Assembly: GCA_028023455.1 (NCBI GenBank)
Contig: JAQFVV010006826.1
Span: 54,317-118,316, forward strand
DNA: 64,000 bases
From: Epiperipatus broadwayi
Lineage: Eukaryota > Onychophora > Udeonychophora > Euonychophora > Peripatidae
Direction of reading: 5' to 3'
How positions within the stretch are numbered: the stretch's first letter is position 1; each line of letters opens with the position of its first letter. Of this stretch, positions 21,733-33,127 are shown one piece after another. A program made the translations under genes and the position numbers. The notes under the pieces are model-generated. The model was not told the origin of the DNA. It saw only the letters and a list, made by a program, of their open reading frames with translations, and ran no database searches.

Positions 21733-24319
21733 CACTTTAAAAAGTAAATACGTATTTGTACATAATCCCAACATCAGATTAGCATAAGTAGATGTTCTAA
21801 TTAATACACAACTACCATTGACAAGATTAAAAATATTATTCATGTCAGTTAAAGCTCATTATTTTTTTTATTTTTCAGTCACAGTTGTAATATCTCATAG
21901 CAATACATTTATTCCAAAAAGCAAAAGACATAGGAAATCCACTCTTCATTTCCCAAGATAAAATCCTACACAAGCCTGGTTTAATTATCATGTGTTATTT
22001 TAATTGCTCCTATATTGATCTCCTATTCACTTTAAAACTAAAGCTCAATCAATTGGCCTTACTATCACTCTATTCTTCTCATGTGGTATCATTTACTGGA
22101 GGTCAAGGATCTTCTCTCATTGATCTCTTTTTTTGTTTCTCCTACTGATCTCAAAACTTCAATTCCCCTGTCTAGTGTTTTATTTTCTGATCATATTTGT
22201 ATAACTCTCCCACAAAGTACCTTTCAAAATAAACCAACAATTTATAAATTTGCATTCAAGCAGCAAATTCCGAGTCAATTTAAAATTAACTATCAATGAC
22301 ATCTCTAGTATATTAATTGCCAGTAATTATTTTTATCAGCTGCAGAAAATCTATCTTCAATTTAAATATGGAAACTATTAAAAATATTTCTAAATAATTG
22401 TTGTTCTGATCAATTAACAGATTATTATTTAAATAATTTTATAAAACAATGTATTGTTGACATCACAATTCAACTCTTCAATCTATAACAACATTCACTG
22501 ATGCAGAATTCCTTATTCATAAACTGCAAAGTAAAACTAAACATCTAACTGCTCTTTATAACCAAAATATCATGATATTTAGGCTTAGAAAAGCAATTCC
22601 TAATCCTTCAACACTAACAAAAATTAAAATAAATTATACAAAATCAACTACCCCTTATGCCTATGGTATTCCTATTCTGTTGAGAGAAAGTACATTCATA
22701 TCAGGGACCATATATTGATGTCAAACTTCTTTACCACTTAGAAAACTCTTTAAAAGTGGTTGAATATCATCTATCCTCTATTAACATTAATATGAATCTT
22801 CCTCAAAATAATTATATCCCAAAGTAACAAATCCTTGAGGAAATTTTACACTTGCGTTCACACACTACTAGCAAACGATCTCATTTCAGCTAATATTTCT
22901 AAGTATCTAAATTATATTATCATTCCCATTCGACATAAGTATTATAATCAGCTTCACTTACATAAATATTGCATACCTAACTTATCCACTCATGTAATTT
23001 TCTCCCATAGAAAAAACTCCAAAGCCTTATATCCATCAGTAAATAATCTGTGTCTCATCACATTGGAGGATATTGCAAGAATTATTCTTAAACAACTAAA
23101 TAATCTTATTTTCCCTAAACTTTCCTCATTACATTATGTAGTTAAAATCTGTCATGCATCTCAAGTTATTCTATTAGCATATTAGTCAATATTATATGAA
23201 AAACAAAACAAATTAACAAATTTATGATGCATGCTAGGTTAAGACTGCTTTTGATCTGGTAAACTGAGAATACTTATTTAATACATTAAGCAAACTTCTG
23301 CCAAGCCATACACATCTAATTACTGCCATTAAAAATTATCTTGCCAACAGATCTATCAAACTAAAAAATTACATGCACTTCTCCTCTCCTTTCAAACAAT
23401 GCTGAGATATTCCATAAGGCTCATCTCTTGCTTCACTACTACAGGAAGTCCTTGACTTTCATATTTAATTGGTTCCTAAAATACACATGGAAGTTGAAGT
23501 GTATGAAAGTAGAGCAATATAAAAATAAGCATCAAAAAATGTTTTTAAAATATTTTTTAATGAGGTGTAATAAAATATTCATAAATAACACTTTATTGAT
23601 TAGTATTTGGTGTTTTCTTTATAAATTTATCAAGAGATACTTGAATTGTACTCTTCCTTTTCTTTGCCTAATAAAATCTTCTGTAACATGTGTCTTTTTC
23701 TACTGTCCTCATACAAAATAGTGAATTATATAAAAGTAGAAGGTATGAAAGTCAAGGACATCCTGTATGTGCAACATATACGGACCCCATGATTAAAGAG
23801 ATTGAACACGGCTCAAAAGACCTATTTCTTCCTCATCCTGGTACTACTGTTAAAGTGATATATTTTGTTGATGATATCCTAATAGTCTTCAGAGACCTGC
23901 AAAATATTCTTGTTCTTCATGTATTGAACAAATTTGAAGCCCTAACAGCATCTACAAATTTGTAAGTCATCCATGTGACATATAGTTATAGGTCACAATC
24001 TATTTTTATTCTTCTAAACCCAATTAAGCCATCATCTAAATCATCTAAACAAGTTCAATACAAAAATAAAAACATTCTGATCAAAATTGATTTACCCTAC
24101 AGTAAAAATTTGTATTGTTAATGCTATTCTGAGTGATGTACTTGCTTATTATAGTCCATGGTTATATTTTTTAAAGACTACTGTTAAAAATATCATGACC
24201 ACAATAAAATCATGCACCTTGGGATCAACATCACATTTTCTATCAATTACAAGTGATTGCTTTCCTATTTGCAAAAGTAGTCTTAATCTATTATGACCTC
24301 AGTTATTTATATCCTATAC

Positions 24320-24572
24320 TGAAGACTGAAGTGGAGTTGGGCTGCACATATTGCTAGAAAGTATGATAATAGATGGACAATTGAAATCTTAAACTGGATT
24401 CCAAATGATTGTAAAAGACCCAGAAAGAGACCACATGTGAGATGTATGGATGAAATAAGAAAGTGTGCATGGGTGATGTGGAGAAGAGAAACTAAAGATC
24501 AGAAAAGATGGATTGAACTTGGAGAGACCTTCATCCTGCAGTGGATTGATAATGTTTGATGATGATACTAAG
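24320..24572 (+). pseudogene. RTE LINE 3'-end fragment, nested
   Basis: It encodes the last 70-80 residues of the RTE protein in one open frame (LKWSWAAHIARKYDNRW, then IPNDCKRPRKRPHVRC) to a stop at about 24559, and ends with a TGATGATGATAC tail. It interrupts the LINE family 2 relic, so it inserted later. Typical 5'-truncated copy. Confidence 0.85.
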
Positions 24573-25106
24573 ATGTGCATCACAACCACAGTTAATTCAA
24601 TCCTTAAAGCCAGTCATTCACCTATAATACTGCTTGCTCAACTTCCATATGCAAATAGATTTTTTTTTTGATCATGCTATTTAATTAGTGTTTAATTTAA
24701 AAATCTGAAAAAAAAATTATATGCCCTAACAGACTTCTATGGACAATCTTTCTAATTGCCCAAACAACCAGATTCCAAATTATGTATGTTCCTCAGTTAT
24801 GGCTAAAATTTTTGCTTAACTTATTACTTAAAGCAATTCCTATAAAAAACTTTCCTCATTAACCATTTAAAATTAAATCTAGATCCCACATGTATCTTAT
24901 GTAGTAATCATCCAGAAGATAGGATGCACATTTTTGAAACATGTTCATACTACTCATCTTTACAATACTTTGTATTTCACAAGCAAATAATTTATCTAAA
25001 AGAATTCACTTGAGGAAAATATTACAATTTTTAATCCATATAATGCCATAATAATTATTTAAACTCTTAGAACCATGTAACTTACTTGCTATCTGTAATT
25101 TTCAAT

Positions 25107-25222
25107 GACATGCAGAGAGGTCATCACAGCCGCCTTGCAAGCAAGTAGTTAGTTGCAGACGGTTGTGGGTTCGCATCCCGGCCGATGCTCTGACATTTGA
25201 AAAAAAAAGAAAAAAAAAATTC
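25107..25222 (+). mobile_element. Short tRNA-like SINE (family S1)
   Basis: A tRNA-like unit of about 85-100 bp: a damaged A-box (GCAGAGAGGTCATC), GCCTTGCAAGCAAGTAGTT, B-box GGTTCGCATCC, CCGATGCT, TGACATTTG and an A-rich tail. It sits directly after the 3' end of LINE family 2 copy 1. It lacks a CCA-ready tRNA fold and has a poly(A) tail, so it is a SINE and not a tRNA gene. Confidence 0.8.
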
Positions 25223-25544
25223 TTCAAAAAAATAATATATTTATATGCCCTAAAATATATACCCAGAAATACTATAAGAAAAATTTGGCAGAACAATAAT
25301 TTTTTTAATTGTTCATTATTTTAAAATGATATAAATTATATTTTAAAACTGAATCATTTTATCTGCTTTCAAACATTAGTCATATTGGCATTATTTTATA
25401 AACCGTGGATTATATGTCACACAATTTTTTTTCCGTCTGTCTTAATACTTGTATATAATTTGTAATTAATACAGTTTATGTAATAAAAAAAATGTCTTAT
25501 CATTGTTAGATTTTTACCATCCTCGTTGTTTAAAAACACCCGGT

Positions 25545-25650
25545 TGTCAAGCATTGGTGGTCGAGAGATCAGCGACAACTGTTTTACAAGCAGTTGTCCC
25601 GGGTTAGCGGGTTCGCTTCCCGGCTGATGCTATGACACATGAGAAAAGAA
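25545..25650 (+). mobile_element. Short tRNA-like SINE (family S1)
   Basis: GCATTGGTGGTCGAGAGATC (A-box region), then GTTTTACAAGCAGTTGTCC, B-box GGTTCGCTTCC and GATGCTATGACAC. Flanks AACACCCGGTT and AACACCAGTTT may be a degraded target duplication. Confidence 0.8.
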
Positions 25651-25879
25651 CACCAGTTTAAGAGGAAATTTAAAAATAGCCGGCTGAAGTTAAAATAGTA
25701 GACATTTTGAAAAGATATTAATAGAACCCTATTCATCTTTCATTATTTTTGTTTCTAAGACATGCCCGAAACATTTCCTTTTTCACTTTATAACTTTAAA
25801 TATCTCCTCTTCTTCTTCTTTTTACATTTCTAATGTCATGTTTAATAATTAGATACACGTATAGTATTTATATTTTAAG

Positions 25880-26245
25880 CTAGATGTAATTAGAGAAGGT
25901 TTGAACCCAGACTTTCAAGCTCCCTTTAGTAATCCACTCCATCTTATACAACCAATAAATATGACTACATGCACGCAAAAAAATAAATAAACCTAACTTA
26001 AAATTGCATGTATATGGTTTTGTGTATTGGCTGTATAAGATGGAGTGAATGACTAAAGTTAGCTTGAAATTCTAGGTTCAAATCCCCTCTAATTACATCT
26101 AGCTTAAAATGAAATATATATATTGAATATCATTTATTTTTTTGCATGTATGGATGAAGTCATGTGTATTGGTTGTATAAGATGGAATGGATGACTAAAG
26201 AAAGCTTGAAAATCTGGGTTCAAATTCGCTCTAATTAGTATTATT
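25880..26245. repeat. Type A hammerhead-unit remnants: one inverted, two direct
   Basis: A minus-strand 3' half unit (25880-26010) is followed by two plus-strand 3' halves (TATTGGCTGTATAAGATGGA near 26026 and TATTGGTTGTATAAGATGGA near 26167; period about 141 bp). Each ends with GGTTCAAATCC/GGTTCAAATTC then CTCTAATTA. Between the two plus copies only the 3' part of the ribozyme (GAAATATATATATTG) is left. The 141-bp spacing matches the array period at 8-9 kb. Confidence 0.65.
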
Positions 26246-26879
26246 TTTCTAAATGTTCTTTGGGTTTTTTCCAAATCTATATCTCAAAAACTTTAAGTCC
26301 CTCTTTCCTAATTGTATTAATTGTCTACCTTTCTGCTCCATATGTAAAATATTTGTATTATTTTGTAATTATAGAGCTTTATATTTTATTGCTGTTTTTG
26401 TTTTATATTTATATTGCCATTTATCTTGTTATATTGCTTTCGTTTTTATTGCAACTATAATTAACTTTTAAACAAGCAAGCAAAAAAAAAAAAAAGGATA
26501 AAGTAAAAGTAAAAAATTAGAGAATAAGAAACAACTAAATTAAATCATAAAAACATAAAACAAAAAATAAAGCCTGTTATAAAATTGACATTTTTCCTAA
26601 CTTTTAATCCAGAAAAAAAAGAATTGGTCTCCTGATAATAATTTAGAGGACTAACAATAAATTCTTAGAACATACAGATGCTTTTTAGAGTTTGTACTAT
26701 TCTATATAACAGACACTTTATTTGGATAACACATCACAATTGAGAAATAAACAAATTACACCCATTCAGAATCCAAACAATATAATAAGTTAATGAGGAA
26801 AGGGGGTAATTGATAAATATAATTTAAATTCAGTTTCTTACGTTTGAGTTCTTAACCTATAAAAACTGAATATTTTGTC

Positions 26880-26983
26880 TTGCATTGGTGGTCGAGAGGT
26901 CAGCGCGATTGCCTTGCACTTGCAGGCAGTTGCCCGGGTTGCGGGTTCGCGTCCCGGCCGATGCTATGACACTTAAAAAAAAA
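26880..26983 (+). mobile_element. S1 SINE with target-site duplication
   Basis: GCATTGGTGGTCGAGAGGTC (A-box region), GATTGCCTTGC, B-box GGTTCGCGTCC, CCGATGCTATGACAC and an A tail. It is flanked by the 15-bp duplication AAAAACTGAATATTT at 26861-26875 and 26984-26998, the hallmark of LINE-mediated retrotransposition. The best preserved head of the family. Confidence 0.9.
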
Positions 26984-27214
26984 AAAAACTGAATATTTAT
27001 GGATGGGGTACTATATACCAATTTAGGATATGCATTATCAAATACAGGTTTAACATGTTTTGATTAAAAATAAAACTTCATTTTAATGCCAAAGGCAGAG
27101 AGGATTCTATTTTTAAGTTGATAATTTTGTCACATCTACTTTTTTTATTATATGTCTGTTTTTATCAATGGTATAGACAGCTAGCAAAATATGGGGGACT
27201 CCAAATATGATTTT

Positions 27215-27323
27215 TTTTTCTCATATGTCATAGCATCTGCCGGGACGCGAACCCACACCCGTCTGCAAACAACTACTTGCTTGCAAGGCGGGGGCGATGA
27301 CCTCTCGGCTAACAACGCTTGAC
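27215..27323 (-). mobile_element. S1 SINE, minus strand, with target-site duplication
   Basis: Minus-strand copy with GGTTCGCGTCCC, GCAAGCAAGTAGTTG, CCGAGAGGTCATCG and a poly(A) tail (poly-T on plus). A 16-bp duplication, CTCCAAATATGATTTT, lies at 27199-27214 and 27324-27339. Confidence 0.9.
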
Positions 27324-27499
27324 CTCCAAATATGATTTTAACATAGCATTTAGTAATCATCGAATAGCTTTTTGTATGTTTAATTACTCCAAAGTCTAAA
27401 ATAGATTATTAAGTTTTGCTTGAAGATTATATAATCAAGTTGAAACTAGTTTTTTCTTTTTTGTGTGATCTTATTATGAGATCTAATTCAGCATTAATA

Positions 27500-27800
27500 T
27501 GAAAATATGTTGGACTATTTCCATCATCTATCATTAAATGTTGAATGTCTAGAACACTTCAAACTTTACTTAAACTTTTCAAACAAGAACAAGTTGTTAG
27601 TAATAGCACACAAATAGAGAACACTGGTTAGTAATTATACAACATCTTGAGTAGTATTATTCTCCACTCTTTTTTGTATGTTTTTAGCTTTACCAGTGAC
27701 AATATTAGCATAGGGATTAAACTTAAACCTTTAGATTCTTGAATATCAAATTTTAAGGTAACACTCTAACTAATTGAGCTATTTTGTCAATAAGACTCAA
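27500..27800 (-). mobile_element. tRNA-derived SINE (family S2), minus strand
   Basis: Minus-strand order: an A-box region (AGCTCAATTAGTTAGAG near 27765), a decayed B-box (GGTTTAAGTTTAATCCC), a block matching ACCAGTGACA/CTGGT, then the shared body and the tail GATGATGGAAATAGTCCAAC. Confidence 0.7.
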
Positions 27801-28069
27801 ATTTTTACAAATCTCATTCAGCACTATAAAATAAATACTTTATTGAAAGAAAAAAAGGTAATACATTTAGTAGTATGACTGACCAATAATGAGATATTTT
27901 TTTACCACAATAATAATGTAGCTTTGAGCAGTCTATAAAAAACAAACAAGCAAATGTTATTAATATGATGCTAGAAATTGATTTTGTCCCGGTGGTCTTA
28001 ATAATAACAACAACAATAACAATAATGGATGAGTTACAAAATATATTTAATGATTGAATATAACTCATA

Positions 28070-28450
28070 AAAAAATTGGTTTTTTAATTAATGTTCATAA
28101 ATGCTCAAGTTTTTTTATCAGGCATTAATAGAAGAAAAATCCTCAACAACCTTTAGTTTGGGTGGATATCACATTAAGAATATAAATCAGTAAGATGGAC
28201 TTATGTTGAAGTATAATACAAACTCCATTATGCTGTTACTGTTGGTTTTTAATCATTTAAAAGAGTATTTATCTCAGAGAAATACCTATGGCAACTAACT
28301 TAACTGTTTATAGAGTTGTTATTTATTTGATTTATGGTATAGAAGTGAGATTTGGTTACTCTATTGGCACAGTATATTGTCATTAAAAAAGTTTGCACTG
28401 TAAAATTTTTAAAAATATGATGGTAAGAACATAAAACCAATCAATATTGT
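28070..28450. other. Possible LINE relic, low confidence
   Basis: Short peptide-like runs (PMATNLTVYRVV, YGIEVRF) recall the post-RT region of LINE proteins, but frames are broken and I could not confirm a family. Confidence 0.25.
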
Positions 28451-28494
28451 TTCAACTTGCTTAATGTGATACAATAGGCTTGAGCATAGTTTTA

Positions 28495-28735
28495 GTGAAA
28501 GAAATAGACCATTTCCAAGTAATAAGGATTAGATTCAAAGACATTCCTCATTATGAAGAAATAGATGAGGACAGAATGCATAATGTTGAAGTATTTCAGG
28601 AGCCTGGTTTTTATGGAAGAGATAGATCCTATCTGAGTAATAAGGATTAGTTCCAAAGATATTCTTCATTATGAAGAAATAGAAGATGGCAGAACCCATA
28701 GTGTTGAAGTATTTCAGAAAGAAAAAGATTTCTGT
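28495..28735 (+). repeat. 118-bp tandem duplication
   Basis: AATAAGGATTAG at 28521 and 28639, TTCATTATGAAGAAATAGA and GTTGAAGTATTTCAG are repeated in the same order, period 118 bp, two copies with some divergence. Confidence 0.75.
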
Positions 28736-28780
28736 TGAAGAAATTAAGAGACAGCATGATAAAATATAAAATAAACAGAA

Positions 28781-29215
28781 AAATGAACCATCATGCTCCC
28801 TGTGGGGACATGTTATTGGTTCACAGATTGGTTTGTATAATCATTACTCAAAAATGAACCATCATGCTCCCTATGGGGACATGTTATTGGTTCACAGAAT
28901 GGTTTGTATAATCATTACTCAAACATAAACCATCATGCTCCCTATGGGGACATGTTATTGTTTCACAGATTGGTTTGTATAATCATTGCATAACTCAAAA
29001 ATGAACCATCATGCTCCCTATGGGAACATGTTATTGGTTCACTGAATGGTTTGTATAATCATTACTCAAAAATGAACCACCATGCTCCCTATAAAGACAT
29101 GTTATTGGTTCACAGATTGGTTTGTATAATCATTACTCAAAAATGAACCATCATGCTCCCTATGGAGACATGTTATTGGTTCACAGATTGGTTTGTATAA
29201 TCATTGCATAACTTG
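28781..29215 (+). repeat. 71-bp tandem repeat, six copies
   Basis: Unit marked by TCATGCTCCCT at 28791, 28862, 28933, 29009, 29080 (CCATGCTCCCT) and 29151. Steps are 71, 71, 76, 71, 71 bp; the 76 step has an extra GCATA. Each unit holds GAACCATCATG and GGACATGTTATTGGTTCAC. GAACC and GGTTC give a small inverted pair within each unit. No coding role seen. Confidence 0.9.
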
Positions 29216-31655
29216 TTTCTAAAATAGTTTTATTCCATCTCTCTTTCACTTTTCTTTTTTTTTCCTTTTTTGGAGCTAGAATGATCATACTTACTTATGA
29301 GTGGTTGTTTAATAGCAACAACAATGTTAATTTAATTTCAGTCATAATGCACATTTTAAGCAAAAAAAGTGACTTGATGATAAACAGATGAGAAAAGAAA
29401 AGAGAAAATTTTGAAACAAAGAAATGATAGATTTATGGGTGATGAGATTGCAAATAATATTTTACTTTTAGGCCAATTGCTGAATTAATTAAAATCTAAT
29501 GAAGAATATTCTTATTTATAAAAATCTCTGTTGTGATTGTACAAAGTACTGAAAAAACCCAAGGGCATCAAAACAACAAGAATTATATTTAAAGAGCTGA
29601 GTGACCTGGTATAGTGTTGTGAGAGACAGAAAGGTATATTTGAGAACACATTTGCCATAATTATAATTTGAGAGATGATCGTATATAAGAACATAATGTC
29701 TCTACCTGATTGAATTTTTTGAATAACTTATTTATTTTATGTGGGTTATAGATAATTGAACCAAATTCTAAGATGGTTAGAAGAAGAGAGCGAAAAACTA
29801 TATTTAAATGACCAATTGGTTATTTTACCTTGCCCATGCATGATCCTTTTTTTTTTTTAAAAAAAACTACTTATTATGGTATTAATATGGAGATGTGAGG
29901 CATTATTAGGAAGGTATCCAAAATCTATTGGATTATTTTTAGAAATAATTTTAAAGTCATGGATAGAATAGTAGAATTGTAATATTTCAAGTATTTTTAA
30001 TAGGAAGACATCATAATTTTATTTTTAGCATACCATATTATAAAATTATCAATTTCCCTTGTATAAAAGAGCTGTCTGAAAATTTTACAATCAGTAGAAT
30101 AATAGAGTAAATGAAAGGATTTTATACTGTCCCTAAAATCATTAATATGTATATTGGACAATAATAGGGGTAAGAATGCTATCTTGGGGAACTCCAATCA
30201 AGAAAATCTGAAAATGATGATGATGATTAAATTTATTTATGATAATAGCACATAAATAGAAAGTATTAATTATATACTTGTAGAGAATATATTGCAATAG
30301 CTTTTAACTTATTACTAATTCCATACACAAATAACTGTCTTTGAATTTAAAATAGTTTTAAGGAAAAGTATTCAGATATGCAAACATATTATTGTATTCT
30401 GGATGGTTCCTGAAAAATCAGCAACCAGGAGTATTTTTGTCCATATATTCTTTTATCTGAAAAACAACTTGATGGCTAAAAAAAAAAAAATCCAAATTTT
30501 TATACCCCCCCCCTCCAAAAAAAAAAAAGAAAAAAAGAGATGTGAAGTAGACACTTTTGAACACAGATTCCTGAGTTATTATCTATTCTGTGTGAACATG
30601 AATCATCCATGATTATATTCTCATCACAGTCTATGTATGAGTTGATAATAATGGTACGCTTCAAAATTGGTAAATAAACTATAGTATTACATCAAGGGTT
30701 TAAAATTGGAATGTTAAATGAGATAGATTTCAGTGGTTACATTTTCTATGCACTTATACCATGTATTATTCTAAATAAAAAAACATTATACTGCCTAATT
30801 TAGTGAAATGATAGAAATGACTCTATCTGAAACTTAAGATTCATTGACTTTGGCCCAGCTGCCTTACTTGCCATGCTAAAATGCCATATAAATTTTTGAG
30901 TAATAACACTATTTTATTATATATATATATAAACAAAAAAATTTTGGAATAAAATATACAATATTCAAAATGTCAATATAAAAAAATAAATAATAGAAAA
31001 AGCTAGCTTACGACATGCAAGCCATCCTTAATAGCATTTAATAGTTAAAATTTAAAAAAAGAATATTAAAGTTACATAACGTTAATGTTCCCAAGTAAAT
31101 AGACAACTTTCTATAATTTATCTATATCATGACAATTATAGTTTATTTTTAATTTTCTTTAAATTGTTTTCCACATGTAAAATAAAAATACCATTTGGTG
31201 AACATTCAGTTATTTGAAGTAAAGAAAAATCAGAGATAGATTTTATAAATACGATAGACAATTTATTAAAAAAATAATACGATTGTGTTAATATATATAT
31301 AAACTATGAAAAGTTAATCATTCATGTGGGAATATTAATGTTGTGTGATTAGATTTTTTTTTTAAATTTTAACTGTTAAATATTACTCAGAGTGGTGGAC
31401 ATATCGTAAGCTGGCTATAGGTATTATTTATTTTTATATTTCAAAGGTACTTTATTGATCAATCAAGGATTTATATTGTGTTTTCATGATATACATGCAA
31501 TGTATATAAAGATTACAAGTTATTTATAGATAACACACACACACAAATTGCTACTAAATTATGATTCTGTCATTTTTAGTGATCCTGGTTTTGCTCTAGT
31601 AGGACCATGTTGCTATAAATATATTATGAGGGATAATTCTTTTATCATATTTATT
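29216..31655. other. Unassigned AT-rich stretch
   Basis: No supported gene. It includes homopolymer-rich sequence near 30478-30540 (A, C and AAAG runs) and short (AT)n at 30919-30931. Confidence 0.4.
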
Positions 31656-31800
31656 TTTACAAAGGCAATAAACCTAAAGCATGTGCAGTTGAAAATGTGA
31701 AGGTAGGGACCTCTACAGGTCTTAACCACAAGCTTACGCATTGGTAAGGTCCCTACCTTTGCATTTTCAACCGCATATGCTTTAGGTTTATTGCCTTAGT
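31656..31800. repeat. Hairpin element with near-perfect 58-bp arms
   Basis: Left arm 31660-31720 (AAGGCAATAAACCTAAAGCA.., GTAGGGACCT) and right arm 31740-31798 are inverse copies with few mismatches, loop about 20 bp (CTACAGGTCTTAACCACAAG). Outer ends TTTTTACAAAGGC and GCCTTAGTAAA. Likely a very short MITE. Confidence 0.75.
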
Positions 31801-32320
31801 AAATATTACTTACATAATCAATGTGCGTTAAATAAATTTATAATTACATATTTATTTTTATATATTGGTATATTGAATATTGTAGAGTTTACACCAGGTT
31901 TTTTGTTTATTATATTTATTTTATTTGATTTTTTTAGACATACATATAATAAGAAAGATGATTTCTTTAATAATCTGCCATTATAATATGACTCTTGTTT
32001 TTAATGCCACAGATTTGTCTTTAAAATTACAGATAACTTTCTTTTGCCATTTATATATCCTATTTATACTAAGTTAGTTTTAAAAATTTCAATCAAAAAA
32101 TACATAATGTAGAATAGAAATAACTAATGCAACAAAGTCTACAGCCATAAAGTTTTTACTTTAAACTAAATATTTGATTTTAAAACTATAGCCATAAAGT
32201 AATATGAAATTTATTAACCATAATTTCGATGAGATCATTAAATTAAAAAAAAAATTAAAATATAATTTCCTTTGGTTTTTTATACCAGAATATTAACATT
32301 ACAATAATAAAACTATTTTT
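31801..32320. other. AT-rich sequence, nothing recognised
   Basis: No gene or repeat family recognised. Confidence 0.4.
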
Positions 32321-32329
32321 GTAGTGTAA

Positions 32330-32525
32330 TTTTTATTCGACCAGTCTCGTGGAAGATAGAGACTGGTTTCTCTCTGCTTTTAGCACTTTGTGGAGGGATG
32401 TAATCATATAAATAAGATCAAAGATATGTAAAAAAGATATATGATCCCCAAGATGAACATTTTGTGCTAAACCAGTACTTATCAGTTGGCCCAGACCACT
32501 CTCTCTTCCATATATCTTTATCATT
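32330..32525 (-). repeat. Type B hammerhead unit, minus strand
   Basis: The minus strand carries TCTGGGCCAA, CTGATAA (G8 to A), GTACTGGTTTAGCAC, AAAA in place of GAAA, TGTTCATC and TTGG (32447-32494), then the type B 3' part (CATCCCTCCACAAAG). Stem III AUG/CAU with a UU loop is perfect, but the core changes predict no activity. With the plus copy at 32.64-32.96 kb it forms an inverted pair. Confidence 0.65.
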
Positions 32526-32639
32526 GTTCAGTAAATATACATAGCAAATTTCTACAGTTTAACTGGTAAATGGTAAAAGTAAATAGAAACTAATCTCTAG
32601 CTTGCATGAGAATAAAGTAATGAAAATTGCATTATAGAA

Positions 32640-33060
32640 ATATTATTTATTATTGAATAATCTCTACTCTAATGAATGAGTACTAAAAAATATTAATATC
32701 TATTCATTAAATGGTTTGGGTCAGAGTTGTAAGGGCAACAAATTTGACCCTTTTCAATTAAACTTTAGTAATTTGGTATCTATATAAATGAAGATAAAGA
32801 TAAATATAAGAGATTGTATTCTGGCCAAGTGATGAGTGCTGCTTCAGCACAAAATGTGCATCTTGAGGATCATACACCTTCTTCACATCTTCAGTTATAT
32901 GTTTATGACAATATCCCTCCACAAGAGAGTAAAAGTGGATAGAAACCAGTCCCTACCATGTGTGAGAGTGGTATAATAAAAAAATACTACATAAATATTA
33001 CTCATTACTACAATCTTTATTCTAATGAATGACTAATAAAAATTATTAATATTAACATTA
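32640..33060 (+). repeat. Type B hammerhead unit between short direct repeats
   Basis: The sequence around ATTATTGAATAATCTCTACTCTAATGAATGAGTA (32651 on) is repeated after the unit (32995-33045: CTACAATCTTTATTCTAATGAATGACTA). Inside lie TTGTAAGGGCAACAAATTTG, the ribozyme region 32821-32866 (GCCAA, GTGATGA, GTGCTGCTTCAGCAC, AAAA, TGTGCATC, TTGAGG) and the CCCTCCACAAG block. The repeat ends suggest one full unit plus the start of a next, as in a tandem or terminal-repeat arrangement. C3 and G12 are changed, so cleavage is unlikely. Confidence 0.6.
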
Positions 33061-33127
33061 CAAGTTTGCAGTATTTTTTACATAGATATATAAATTAAAT
33101 ATATGAATATACATTGCAATGTATTCC

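Larger units (their letters stand above)
21452..25085 (+). pseudogene. LINE family 2, copy 1: broken ORF2
   Basis: Collinear with the ORF2 at 43.6-46.9 kb. The start gives IKIAIINMRGLNSYNKISQL and VISETKI (APE endonuclease N-terminus). Further on come an INYIIIP-like RT segment (22.8-23.1 kb, LITLEDIARIILKQLN), TDPMIKEIE, YFVDDILIVF (RT catalytic box, about 23.86 kb), and a C-terminal CILC..H..C zinc motif (about 24.90 kb) followed by FVFHKQIIYLKEF. Stops and frameshifts are frequent. An RTE 3' end (24320-24570) is nested inside and part of a palindromic element sits near 21.61-21.73 kb. Reverse transcriptase of a non-LTR retrotransposon, now dead. Confidence 0.8.

Noticed and set aside
26880-26983. 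Possible functional tRNA gene
   Set aside because: The A- and B-boxes are present, but there is a poly(A) tail, a target-site duplication and several sister copies, and no clean cloverleaf with an anticodon was found. It is a SINE.
28150-28450. LINE-like peptide runs
   Set aside because: Too short and frame-broken to assign to a family; reported only as a low-confidence stretch.
30403-30612. 69-codon frame with Lys-rich run
   Set aside because: Created by A-, C- and AAAG-rich low-complexity sequence.
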